Source: JBFMDN01 sp040753915
Lineage (GTDB): Bacteria; Desulfobacterota; Desulfomonilia; Desulfomonilales; Desulfomonilaceae
NCBI GenBank assembly: GCA_040753915.1
Contig: JBFMDN010000027.1
Location: 7,367-71,366, forward strand
Length of the DNA: 64,000 nt
Direction: 5' to 3'
Positions 41,886-49,463 of this stretch are shown one piece after another. Each line of letters begins with the position of its first letter. Position 1 is the first letter of the stretch. The notes under the pieces were generated by a model. That model saw only the letters and a list, made by a program, of their open reading frames with translations, made no database searches and was not told the origin of the DNA. A program made the translations under genes and the position numbers.

Positions 41886-43439
41886 ATGGTGCTCTCGGTT
41901 GAAGATATCGACAGATATGTAGAAACGGTTGTTAGGGGACAAACTTCAGACCTTAGAATCCCTCGGGAAGCATGCCTTGTGGAAGGACCGCTGGAATCTT
42001 GCACCATAGTGATCTTCGGCGCGACCGGGGATCTCACGATCCGCAAGCTTGCTCCCGCTCTCTACAGCCTCTATCTGAAGGGTGTCTTACCCGATTCCGT
42101 CGCTATCGTCGGGGTAGCGAGAGCGGAGATGAGTCAAGCGCAGTTCAGAGAGAAAATAAAGGAGGCTGTTACTGGAATGGATCCCTCCCAGTGGGATCGC
42201 TTTGCCTCTTTGCTCTATTATCGAAGTATCCGTTTCGACTCTCCCGCTTCGTTCACCGAGCTCTCCTCCACCTTGTCCGAGCTTGACAAAGACCGTAATC
42301 CTCGATGCAACCGAATCTTCTATTTTGCAATTCCCCCCTCGCTCTATGAGGGCACAGCCGAGTTGTTGGGAGACGCGGGACTTTCCAGGGAGAATGAAGA
42401 GGGAAAAGGATGGGTTCGGCTGGTAGTGGAAAAGCCTTTTGGCAGGAATTTGAAGACCGCGATTGATCTTAATCGCACGCTTCACAAACATTTCACAGAG
42501 CGTCAGATTTTTAGAATCGATCATTACCTTGCCAAGGAGACGGTCCAGAATGTGCTCATGTTCCGCTTTGCCAACGCAATCTTTGAGCCCTTGTGGAACC
42601 GCATGTTCATAGACCGGGTGACTATAACCGCGGCGGAATCCCTCGGGGTCGAAAACCGGGCTCGGTATTACGAGGAGTCTGGGGTATTGCGTGACATGTT
42701 TCAGAATCACATGATGCAGCTCTTGGCCTTAGTAGCTGTGGAACCGCCGTCACGCATGGAAGCTGATTACGTACGGGACGAGAAATGCAAGGTGTTCAGA
42801 TCGTTGAGGTTGCTCTCCCCGGCCGATGCGACACGGCATGTGGTTTTGGGACAGTACGTGGCCGGAACGATCGACGGGAAATCTGTTCCAGGCTACCGGG
42901 AAGAGCCGGGCGTTAATCCTGACTCGCTCACTCCTACGTTTGCTACCGTGAGGGTGTTTGTTGATAACTGGCGATGGCAGGGCGTTCCTTTTTATCTCAC
43001 ATCGGGAAAAAGGCTAGCTAAGAAGATGACGGAAATCGTCATCGATTTCAAGAAGGCGCCTCATTCGATGTTCCGCGGCATCCTTGGAGAGGTCATTGGC
43101 CAAAACCGGCTCACTTTAGGAATTTATCCGGATGAAAGAATTCATTTGAGCTTCCAGACGAAGAACCCGGGCGCAAAGGTTTGCCTCCGCTCGGTAAGAA
43201 TGGACTTCGATTATCGACAAGATTACACAGGCCCTATTCTGGACGCATATGAAAAGGCGATCATCGATTGTATCCAGGGTGATCACATGCTGTTCTGGCA
43301 TCAGGACGGAGTCGAATTGTCCTGGTCCTTCCTTGAACCTATCCTGGAAGCTTGCGGGGACTGCTTCGACAAAGGTCCGGAACTTCAGTTCTATGCGGCG
43401 GGCAGTTGGGGGCCGGAGGAAAAGCATGCCTTGACCTGA
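41886..43439 (+). CDS. zwf: Glucose-6-phosphate 1-dehydrogenase
   Basis: A 517-residue enzyme oxidising glucose 6-phosphate to 6-phosphogluconolactone with NAD(P). The coenzyme site is VIFGATGDLTIRKLAPALYS (about residues 37-56). The substrate-binding signature is RIDHYLAKETVQN, with its catalytic histidine in the DHYLAKE segment. EKPFGRN and the C-terminal beta-sandwich are present, so the protein is full length. The first 35 residues are an extension over the typical start. It is in the operon after gnd, with pgl 58 bp downstream. Together they form the oxidative pentose-phosphate branch. Confidence 0.95.
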   Translation: MVLSVEDIDRYVETVVRGQTSDLRIPREACLVEGPLESCTIVIFGATGDLTIRKLAPALYSLYLKGVLPDSVAIVGVARAEMSQAQFREKIKEAVTGMDPSQWDRFASLLYYRSIRFDSPASFTELSSTLSELDKDRNPRCNRIFYFAIPPSLYEGTAELLGDAGLSRENEEGKGWVRLVVEKPFGRNLKTAIDLNRTLHKHFTERQIFRIDHYLAKETVQNVLMFRFANAIFEPLWNRMFIDRVTITAAESLGVENRARYYEESGVLRDMFQNHMMQLLALVAVEPPSRMEADYVRDEKCKVFRSLRLLSPADATRHVVLGQYVAGTIDGKSVPGYREEPGVNPDSLTPTFATVRVFVDNWRWQGVPFYLTSGKRLAKKMTEIVIDFKKAPHSMFRGILGEVIGQNRLTLGIYPDERIHLSFQTKNPGAKVCLRSVRMDFDYRQDYTGPILDAYEKAIIDCIQGDHMLFWHQDGVELSWSFLEPILEACGDCFDKGPELQFYAAGSWGPEEKHALT

Positions 43440-43497
43440 CCATGGGGATGGTGACGTTTTGGATGATGGAAAACCGCCCTCAGTGGAGGCTTGACAG

Positions 43498-44286
43498 GTG
43501 GCCGAGAAATCTCGCGATATAAAGGTCTGTTCAAATTTGTCTGAGCTCAGCGAATACGCTGCCAGGTTCGTTGCAGCCTCAGCTCTTAGATCGGTCCGGG
43601 AGCGTGGCCGTTTTTGCCTTTGCCTTTCCGGTGGCTCCACCCCAAGGGAAACGTACGCAAGATTGTCAGACCACCCGTTTCGCAGCGAGATACCTTGGCA
43701 CGACGTCCATGTCTTCTGGGGTGACGAGCGATGCGTGCCGACGAATCACCCTGACAGTCTCTACGGAATGGCTTGGGAATTGATGCTATCCAAGGTGCCG
43801 ATACCTCCTGAAAACGTGCACCGACTGAGGGGCGAATCGAAGAATCCGAGCGATGCTGCGGCCGAGTATGAAGAAATGCTCCGAGATTTCTTCCGTCTGA
43901 AAATCCACGAAAAACCTCGCTTCGATCTCATCTTGCTGGGAATGGGCGCTGACGGACATACGGCATCCCTGTTTCCCGGAACCAGAGCCTTGGAGGAGAA
44001 ACGGCGCTTGGTCGTAGCCAATTACGTGCCGGCACTGAAAGCCAACCGCCTAACCTTGACTCTTCCCGTGCTGAATAATGCGGCAATGGTAATGTTCCTC
44101 GTTGCCGGAGAGAGCAAGTCCTCCTCGGTCGGATCTGTCCTTCGCGATACTCGCGAAGAGAAGCGTTTGCCTGCTAGCATGATAGATCCGCTGGATGGTC
44201 GGGTGCTGTGGGTGCTTGACCGGAAGGCCGCAAGCCAATGGATACAGACCGATTCCGGCTCGTCCGATGTCCACGAATTGCTTTAA
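43498..44286 (+). CDS. pgl: 6-phosphogluconolactonase
   Basis: A 262-residue DevB-type lactonase that hydrolyses 6-phosphogluconolactone. Family motifs: CLSGGSTPRETYARLS, VHVFWGDERCVPTNHPDSLY, VHRLRGE and ILLGMGADGHTASLFPGTRA with the catalytic His. It starts at GTG 43498, with GGAGG about 12 bases upstream. It is the last gene of the glucoamylase-gnd-zwf-pgl group; a transposable-repeat element begins 7 bp after the stop and may end or alter the transcript. Confidence 0.93.
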   Translation: MAEKSRDIKVCSNLSELSEYAARFVAASALRSVRERGRFCLCLSGGSTPRETYARLSDHPFRSEIPWHDVHVFWGDERCVPTNHPDSLYGMAWELMLSKVPIPPENVHRLRGESKNPSDAAAEYEEMLRDFFRLKIHEKPRFDLILLGMGADGHTASLFPGTRALEEKRRLVVANYVPALKANRLTLTLPVLNNAAMVMFLVAGESKSSSVGSVLRDTREEKRLPASMIDPLDGRVLWVLDRKAASQWIQTDSGSSDVHELL

Positions 44287-44293
44287 ATGCCTG

Positions 44294-44420
44294 GGGGTCA
44301 GGTCTTGTTTTTTGACCAACTCATGATGACGATGGTCTCCCAACAGGTCACTTGCCTGGTCTAGACCGACCAGGAGATTTTGGGAGGTGACAGGAAGATC
44401 AAGAAACAAGACCTGACCCC
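44294..44420. repeat. CTGACCCC element, complete inverted pair (copy 4)
   Basis: This 127-bp element begins GGGGTCAGGTCTTGTTTTTT and ends AAGAAACAAGACCTGACCCC, so the dispersed 22-bp motif stands here at both ends in inverted orientation. The left motif can itself fold through GGTCA/TGACC. This is the most complete form in the window and looks like a REP doublet or a small MITE. It lies 7 bp after pgl. Confidence 0.7.
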
Positions 44421-44498
44421 TTGTCTCGTCCCAGGAAAGGGCGGGGTGACCCCGCCCGAAGTAATGTTACATCACAAGTGAATTTCCTCAAGGGACCT

Positions 44499-44665
44499 TA
44501 GTGGTCGACGGCACAAATACGGTACTGTATCTACACCGCGGGGTACGTGGTGAGCGCATCGTTGGCACTGTAGGGGCCGGGCCTTGTGCCCGCCCTGGGC
44601 ACCCACAAGGGGTGCCCCTACGTCGTGGCACATTACGTGACCGTATTTAGGAAACGGACCACTTG
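44499..44665. repeat. MITE-like element with ATACGTGACCGTATTT-type inverted ends
   Basis: Left end AGTGGTCGACGGCACAAATA with CGGTACTGTA after it; right end (reverse complement) AGTGGTCCGTTTCCTAAATA with CGGTCACGTA. The ends extend over about 40 bp with mismatches. Inside is a second inverted repeat (GTAGGGGC near 44570 and GGTGCCCCTAC near 44612) with the motif GGGCACCCACAAGGGGTGCC. The right end matches the elements at 3984, 19872 and 59535. Confidence 0.6.
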
Positions 44666-44679
44666 GCAACAGTCTCCAT

Positions 44680-46455
44680 CTAGAACAAGCCATATGGTTT
44701 TCCGGTCTTCAGATTCACATCCACTCTCCGAAAGGCGGGATTGGAGCTGGTACCAGGCATCAGGCTGATGGTGCCAGTACACGGGCAGATGTACTTGGCG
44801 CCGCTGTAGAGCAGGAAGTCCCGTACTGCCAAGTTCCAGTTCTTGGGCACGCCTTTCCTCGTGGGATCGTGGGTCAGCGACAGGTGCGTCTTCACCATCA
44901 TCACATGATAATCCCGAAACTTGGGATCGGCTTCAAACTCCTTCGCTTTGGCCTCTGCCTCGGGCGTATAGACCACCCCGTCGGCACCGTACACCTCCCG
45001 TGCGATGACTTCGATCTTTTCACGTAGCGGCATCTCCTTAGGATAAAGGAACTTGAAGTCCACCTTCTCCTTGCAGGCTTCCACCACCGCGTCCGCCAGC
45101 TCCAGGGCCCCATCACCGCCGTAGCGCCAGTGGTTGCCCTCCGCAGCCCGGACCCCTTCGGCTTCGGCTGCCCGTTTGATCATCTTGACCTCCTCATCGG
45201 TGTCGGTGGGGAAGCGGTTGATGCAGACCACCGGTTTGATCCCGGACTTCTTGACGATGTTGATATTATGGATCAGGTTCTCCATACCACTCTCCAGCCA
45301 GGCCAGCGTCTCGGGGGTAGACGTGTAGTATTCGTCAGGGATGGGTCTGCCCGGCCGGACGGGCAAGGCGTTGACCCCGTGGTGCTTCAGAGCTCGAATG
45401 CTGGTGGTGAGCACCGCCACATTGGGTTTGAGTCCGCTCTCACGGCACTTGATGTTCCAGAATTTCTCAAACCCTAGGTCGCAGCCGAAGCCAGACTCGG
45501 TGACGTGATAGTCGAAGAGCTTCAGGCCCAGCTTGCACGCGACGATGGAGGACTGGGCTACCGCGATGTTGCCAAAGGGCCCGGCGTGCACGAGGACGGG
45601 CTGCATTTCCACGGTAGCGCACAAGGTGGGGTTGATGGTCTTATACATCCAGGCTGCCATGGCCCCAGCGCACTCCAGGTCCTCGGTTGTGACGGGGTTG
45701 CCCTTCTTGTCATAGGCCACGGTGATTTCTCCCAGGCGCCTGCGCAGGTCCGGCAGGTCGCTAAACATGGAGAGGATAGCCATCACTTCCGAAGCCACGG
45801 CGATTGTGAAACTGGAGTCCATCTGGAAGCCGTCCATCTTGGTGCCCCGGCCGATGGTGATGTTCCGTAGCGCCTGGGCGCACAGGTCAAAGCACCATTT
45901 CATCTCGACTCTTCTTGGGTCAATGTCCAGCCGCTTGAGAGGGATCTTGGCTAATTGCTCGTCGTCGTAGTTGAACTCGTGCTGCAGCCGCGAGGTGAGC
46001 GCAACCATGGCCAGGTTGTTGGCGATCATGATCGCGTTGATGTCCCCCGTGAGTCCCAAGGAAAAATCGGTCATGGGAATCAACAAGGCGATACCGCTGC
46101 CGGCCGCTGTGCCCTTAATGTTCATGGTGGGACCGCCGGAGGGTTGGCGGATGGCCCCGCCCACGTTCAAGCCTCGCTTGCCCAGGCCTTCAATCAGGCC
46201 CATCGTGGTCACGGTCTTACCTTCCCCTAGGGGAGTAGGGGTGATGGCGGTGATGTCGATGTAATAGCCGTCGGGCCTATCTTTCAGGCGCTCCAAGATG
46301 GCCTGGTAATCTACCTTGCCGATTTTTCGGCCGTAGGGAATGCGCTCTTCGGGCAAGATCCCAATCTTCTCACATTGCAGGTTAAAATCCAGTTCTTCTT
46401 CGGCGAGCTCGCCAATCTGCCAGTCTTCCTGTTTGGTGGGATCATACTTGGCCAT
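44680..46455 (-). CDS. fhs: Formate-tetrahydrofolate ligase
   Basis: A 591-residue enzyme making 10-formyl-tetrahydrofolate from formate, ATP and THF, the second step of the methyl branch of the Wood-Ljungdahl pathway and a source of one-carbon units. The ATP loop is ITPTPLGEGKTVTTMGLIEG. Other family segments are GAIRQPSGGPTMNIKGTAAG, LTGDINAIMIANNLAMVAL, PVVCINRFPTDTDEE and CPCTGTISLMPGTSSNPAF. The protein is full length (usual 555-590) with a somewhat longer N-terminus. AGGAGG lies seven bases before ATG 46455. It is transcribed alone; the 3' side carries mobile repeats. Composition is more GC-rich in third positions than its neighbours, which may indicate transfer. Confidence 0.95.
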   Translation of the reverse strand: MAKYDPTKQEDWQIGELAEEELDFNLQCEKIGILPEERIPYGRKIGKVDYQAILERLKDRPDGYYIDITAITPTPLGEGKTVTTMGLIEGLGKRGLNVGGAIRQPSGGPTMNIKGTAAGSGIALLIPMTDFSLGLTGDINAIMIANNLAMVALTSRLQHEFNYDDEQLAKIPLKRLDIDPRRVEMKWCFDLCAQALRNITIGRGTKMDGFQMDSSFTIAVASEVMAILSMFSDLPDLRRRLGEITVAYDKKGNPVTTEDLECAGAMAAWMYKTINPTLCATVEMQPVLVHAGPFGNIAVAQSSIVACKLGLKLFDYHVTESGFGCDLGFEKFWNIKCRESGLKPNVAVLTTSIRALKHHGVNALPVRPGRPIPDEYYTSTPETLAWLESGMENLIHNINIVKKSGIKPVVCINRFPTDTDEEVKMIKRAAEAEGVRAAEGNHWRYGGDGALELADAVVEACKEKVDFKFLYPKEMPLREKIEVIAREVYGADGVVYTPEAEAKAKEFEADPKFRDYHVMMVKTHLSLTHDPTRKGVPKNWNLAVRDFLLYSGAKYICPCTGTISLMPGTSSNPAFRRVDVNLKTGKPYGLF

Positions 46456-46866
46456 AATATAACCTCCTGGCTTAGGCTGAGATCTAACTCACATGCTCCG
46501 GCACCCTTCTACTTTCCTTTCAGCATGCCCAATCGATCGTTTCGTGCCCTTTCCTGTCCGGTTCAATAAGGTGTGACCCTCTGTCAGGACAAGAAATGCT
46601 CTCTCTTAAGGGGGAAAAGTACCCGTTGCTCGCGCGAGAATGTTGTACTGTCGATCATAAGCCGCATTGGTCCCATCATGTTGGTAATGGAGACTGAATC
46701 TGCGTGAGACCACCAGATTAGACTGCCTCCACATTGGGATGGCATCATGACCGAAGTCGACCAACGCGCGGCGCAGCCAGGTGGCAACGGATTCCCCTTG
46801 CATTGCCCTCGATCCGGCCCCGGCCGCTAACAGGACATCTTAGTTGTTGCTTGCCGTTATTCCCAA
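46456..46866. other. Intergenic stretch without recognised features
   Basis: Two overlapping frames of about 65 codons (46584-46803, minus) have no family pattern or ribosome binding site. No repeat copy is present. Confidence 0.35.
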
Positions 46867-47325
46867 TCACCCGTACGAGGGAGCCACGTCTTTGAGAGTT
46901 CTCTCAGAGAGAAAAGTCTCATAGTTGTAGATCAGTCTCTGGACCACTGCTTCGGCTAACCGTTTGAAGAATGTCATGCCGCTTGCGGTATCTTTCTCGA
47001 GTATTTTCAGGAGCTTGTCATTATCAATTTTCACTACCTTGCTGTGGAAAACACACTGCGCGGTAGCTGTGTAAGTAGGTCGGTCAACTAACCCAGTCCA
47101 TCCGAAAGCCTCGCCTGGGACGCTGACCGTGTAGGTTATTTCAGATTGCGTTCCGATGGAGAGTCGAACCCTCCCTTCAACGAGGATGTAGAAGTGCCGT
47201 GCGGGAGCGCCAGCCTCAAAAATGAATGTGCCTGGTTCGTAGGACTCTTCGACCGTGATCTTGGAGATCTCGTTCGCAGTCTCTGGGCTCATATCCTTGA
47301 ACAGGTTTGCTTCCTGGATAATCAT
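46867..47325 (-). CDS. Cyclic-nucleotide-binding domain protein without DNA-binding domain
   Basis: A 152-residue protein consisting of a single cNMP-binding (CRP-like) beta-barrel: LFKDMSPETANEISKITVEE, EPGTFIFEAGAPARHFYILV, EGRVRLSI and PGEAFGWTGLVDRPTYTATA. The helix-turn-helix of CRP/FNR proteins is missing; the chain ends with a helical tail (FFKRLAEAVVQRLIYNYETF). It may bind a nucleotide and act on a partner protein. The phosphate-binding PGExxG is partly kept, with the arginine in DRPTYTA. ATG 47325 is supported by AAAGGA seven bases upstream; the upstream in-frame extension is lysine- and serine-rich and unlikely. Confidence 0.75.
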   Translation of the reverse strand: MIIQEANLFKDMSPETANEISKITVEESYEPGTFIFEAGAPARHFYILVEGRVRLSIGTQSEITYTVSVPGEAFGWTGLVDRPTYTATAQCVFHSKVVKIDNDKLLKILEKDTASGMTFFKRLAEAVVQRLIYNYETFLSERTLKDVAPSYG

Positions 47326-47473
47326 AGGATTGTCCTTTCGTTGGAAGACGCTAGCGCATTCGGGTTGAATTCGAACAGATCCCTCTTCCTTCTCACTCTT
47401 CTGGTTCAGGTTGCTCTTCTTTGTCGCGGTTCCTCCTTTGCCGGTCTTTGAGTCGGCTCTGCTCGCAAACTTT

Positions 47474-47689
47474 CTAGGCAAAGTCCTGAAACAACCTTTC
47501 GGACGCCTTTACTCTTTCAGCAGCGGTTTTGCGCAGGGGATCATCCATGATGTCCCTTCTTTCAACCTCAGGAATTACCCAGACCGATTGATAGTTCACC
47601 GCTCCCAGCTTCTCGACATGCCTCCAAACGGACACTCTTGTCCGTGAGGGACGTGACGGCAGTGCATATGAACAAAACAGCCTTCTCAT
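47474..47689 (-). pseudogene. Fragment resembling the N-terminus of ChrB (chromate-resistance regulator)
   Basis: The 71-codon frame begins MRRLFCSYALPSRPSRTRVS and continues VWRHVEKLGAVNYQSVWVIP, the pattern of the ChrB N-terminal domain (LPxxPSRxRVxxWRxLxxLGAVxxQxxVWxLP). It then departs from the family and ends after about 28 unrelated residues. The rest of ChrB is absent. It is either a decayed gene or a small protein derived from one. No Shine-Dalgarno sequence precedes ATG 47689. Confidence 0.4.
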
Positions 47690-48082
47690 GTAATCATTGT
47701 TATCTTGAGTGCCATGAGAGTCAAGTGGAACTTCATTCTGTCTGAGTCGAGTCAGTTATGAGCAAAGGAAAGCTGGTTGTGCTCCTGGGCCGCAAGTGCC
47801 GGCTACGACCTGAGGATCGTATTTGAAATGGTAAATTATGAGGGCTCGGAGGCCATTCTCTTGCAGACGGTGGGAACCCACGACGAAGTATATTGAAAGT
47901 CTGGTTCCGCTTCAGGGTGCAATAAAACCTGACCGAAACCCACATGAGTCCACCCTTAACCGTTCACGTGCACTCATTCACTCGCGGCCTGCCCCCGCTA
48001 CAGGGCCGGGTGCAAAGACACTGTGATGATCCAGATGAGACGGGGCAATCGGGAAGTCTTATCTGCAGCATCTGAAGGCCTC
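47690..48082. other. Intergenic stretch
   Basis: Nothing convincing was found. GTGATGATCCAGATGAGACG near 48021 resembles the block upstream of repeat copies 2 and 3. Confidence 0.3.
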
Positions 48083-48198
48083 ACTTGATCGATACTGCCA
48101 TCATGGGAAGGTCTTGTCCCTTGATCTGAATCATGTACTCTGCAGTGAGGAGGATGAGACGGTGGCGAAGGGAAAGGCAAGAAACAAGGGCTGACCCC
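48083..48198 (+). repeat. Long-form CTGACCCC repeat, copy 5
   Basis: It ends GCAAGAAACAAGGGCTGACC plus CC at 48177-48198. The preceding block CTTGATCTGAATCATGTACT and CTGCAGTGAGG is repeated almost exactly in copy 6, so the mobile unit is at least 95-115 bp in these two places. Confidence 0.7.
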
Positions 48199-48211
48199 GA
48201 GGAGGAAGACC

Positions 48212-48460
48212 ATGGGAACGCATTCCCGCATAGTTAGACCGTCGTCCCGGGGCTGTTATGGAGTCTGTCAGGTATTGGTCCATATTGAAGGCAATAGGAT
48301 CGTTCGAGTTACCAGGGACCCGGATAGTCCCACCAGTCGGGGGTTTATATGTCCCAAAGGCAGGGCCGCGCCGGAAATGCTCTACCACCCGGATCGATTA
48401 AAATTCCCGATGCGTCGCGCTGGCGCTCGCGGGAAAAATAGGTGGGCGCGGATCTCTTGA
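48212..48460 (+). pseudogene. Truncated molybdopterin oxidoreductase N-terminus
   Basis: The fragment encodes RGCYGVCQVLVHIEGNRIVR, PTSRGFICPKGRAAPEMLYH and PDRLKFPMRRAG, the start of a bis-MGD molybdenum or tungsten oxidoreductase with part of its [4Fe-4S] site. At GARGKNRWARIS the next codon is TGA where relatives have tryptophan (ISWDEAL). After it the similarity is lost within a few residues. This is a gene remnant of a 700-residue-class enzyme. AGGAGG precedes ATG 48212 and repeat copy 5 lies directly upstream. Confidence 0.65.
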
Positions 48461-48834
48461 GATCGCGCAGAGGGTTCGTCATTTGAGGAGCGACACAATT
48501 TTGGTTGACCGAGGGGCGCGCGGTAAAGTACGCTCATAAACGGGATAGGAGGAACCTTTGCAGTCACATGAGGCAGATTTTGCCCGAGCCAAGTCTGGGC
48601 GCATCTTTGAGGCTTCATCTGTCTCAGGCGGACACTGCCAAGACCGGATTCCTGGGCAAGCGTAACCGGAATGGCACGACCGCCGCATGATTCCGGATTC
48701 AGGGTCTTTTATGGTTCGGGGACGCTCGCGGCACTCCGGAGAGGGCGCGTGGCAAAATTTCCCCGGACTCTTGAAGGAATGCCTGACCGAGTACGCCATT
48801 CTCACACCGATTGGTCTATGAAAGGGGGAACATC
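48461..48834. other. Intergenic stretch after the oxidoreductase remnant
   Basis: No gene or structure is recognised. Short frames here show no family pattern, and the lost part of the oxidoreductase is not found. Confidence 0.3.
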
Positions 48835-49152
48835 ATGGCGGTCAAGGTCCTCATCACCAGGATATTCAAGAAAGACCACCTCGAAAAGGCATATCAGCCA
48901 CTGATGGAGCTCAGGGCGGTAGTAACGCTTCGCAGGGGATATGTTTCCGGAGAAACCCTGGTCAGCTCGGAAGACCCGAGGAAGGTACTGGTCATCAGCC
49001 ACTGGGCTACTCGGGAACGCTGGGAAGAGTGGCAGGCCGATCCGAGACGGCAAGAGTTCATACGTCGGATGGAAGAGTTATTGGAGGGCCCCGAACACGT
49101 AGAGATCTTTCTCATAGGCGCGGATCTCCCGGTGTGGGCGGAAATAGTCTAG
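48835..49152 (+). CDS. Antibiotic-biosynthesis-monooxygenase (ABM) domain protein
   Basis: A 105-residue dimeric alpha/beta (ferredoxin-like) protein. MAVKVLITRIFKKDHLEKAY, VTLRRGYVSGETLVSSEDPR and KVLVISHWATRERWEEWQAD give the pattern of the ABM family, with the conserved W in SHWATRERWEEW. Members include small monooxygenases and heme-degrading enzymes, as well as many with no known activity. Metal or heme ligands are not obvious here. ATG 48835 has AGGGGG seven bases upstream. It is transcribed alone between remnants and repeats. Confidence 0.75.
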   Translation: MAVKVLITRIFKKDHLEKAYQPLMELRAVVTLRRGYVSGETLVSSEDPRKVLVISHWATRERWEEWQADPRRQEFIRRMEELLEGPEHVEIFLIGADLPVWAEIV

Positions 49153-49361
49153 GCATCGCAGCGGGGATTGCCCGGCGATGGCATGGGCCGACACCCGGGG
49201 CAGTTGTCCGTGCGGACGGGTGTTCCGGGGGCAAAGGGGGAGGTTTGTCCTTTATTCGGCAGGCATCTTCTCCTGTGCTGCCAGGATAACCACAATGTCT
49301 TGACAGACCCGTTGATGGCGCCTCGAACGAGGCCGTTGCGCTGTGACAAGTGTCCGAGAAA
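49153..49361. other. Intergenic stretch before repeat copy 6
   Basis: GC-rich sequence with short inverted pieces around GGGGCAGTTGTCCGTGCGG. No gene or regulatory site is supported. Confidence 0.3.
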
Positions 49362-49454
49362 GCTTGATCGAAATCGCTATCTTCCTCAGGTCTTGTGTCT
49401 TGATCTGAATCATGTACCCTGCAGTGAGGAAAGCAAGAAACAAGACCTGACCCC
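49362..49454 (+). repeat. Long-form CTGACCCC repeat, copy 6
   Basis: It holds CTTGATCTGAATCATGTACC and CTGCAGTGAGGA, shared with copy 5, then GCAAGAAACAAGACCTGACC plus CC. It ends nine bases before the ATG of the sigma-54 activator and so occupies its upstream region. Confidence 0.75.
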
Positions 49455-49463
49455 AGGCTTTAC

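Noticed and set aside
44281..44665. CRISPR array suggested by repeated short motifs after pgl
   Set aside because: The repeats are inverted ends of two different elements, with no regular spacers and no cas genes.
48446..48452. TGA in the molybdopterin oxidoreductase fragment read as selenocysteine
   Set aside because: Relatives have tryptophan, not cysteine, at this codon (ISWDEAL), and the similarity is lost right after it. A nonsense mutation in a remnant is the better explanation.
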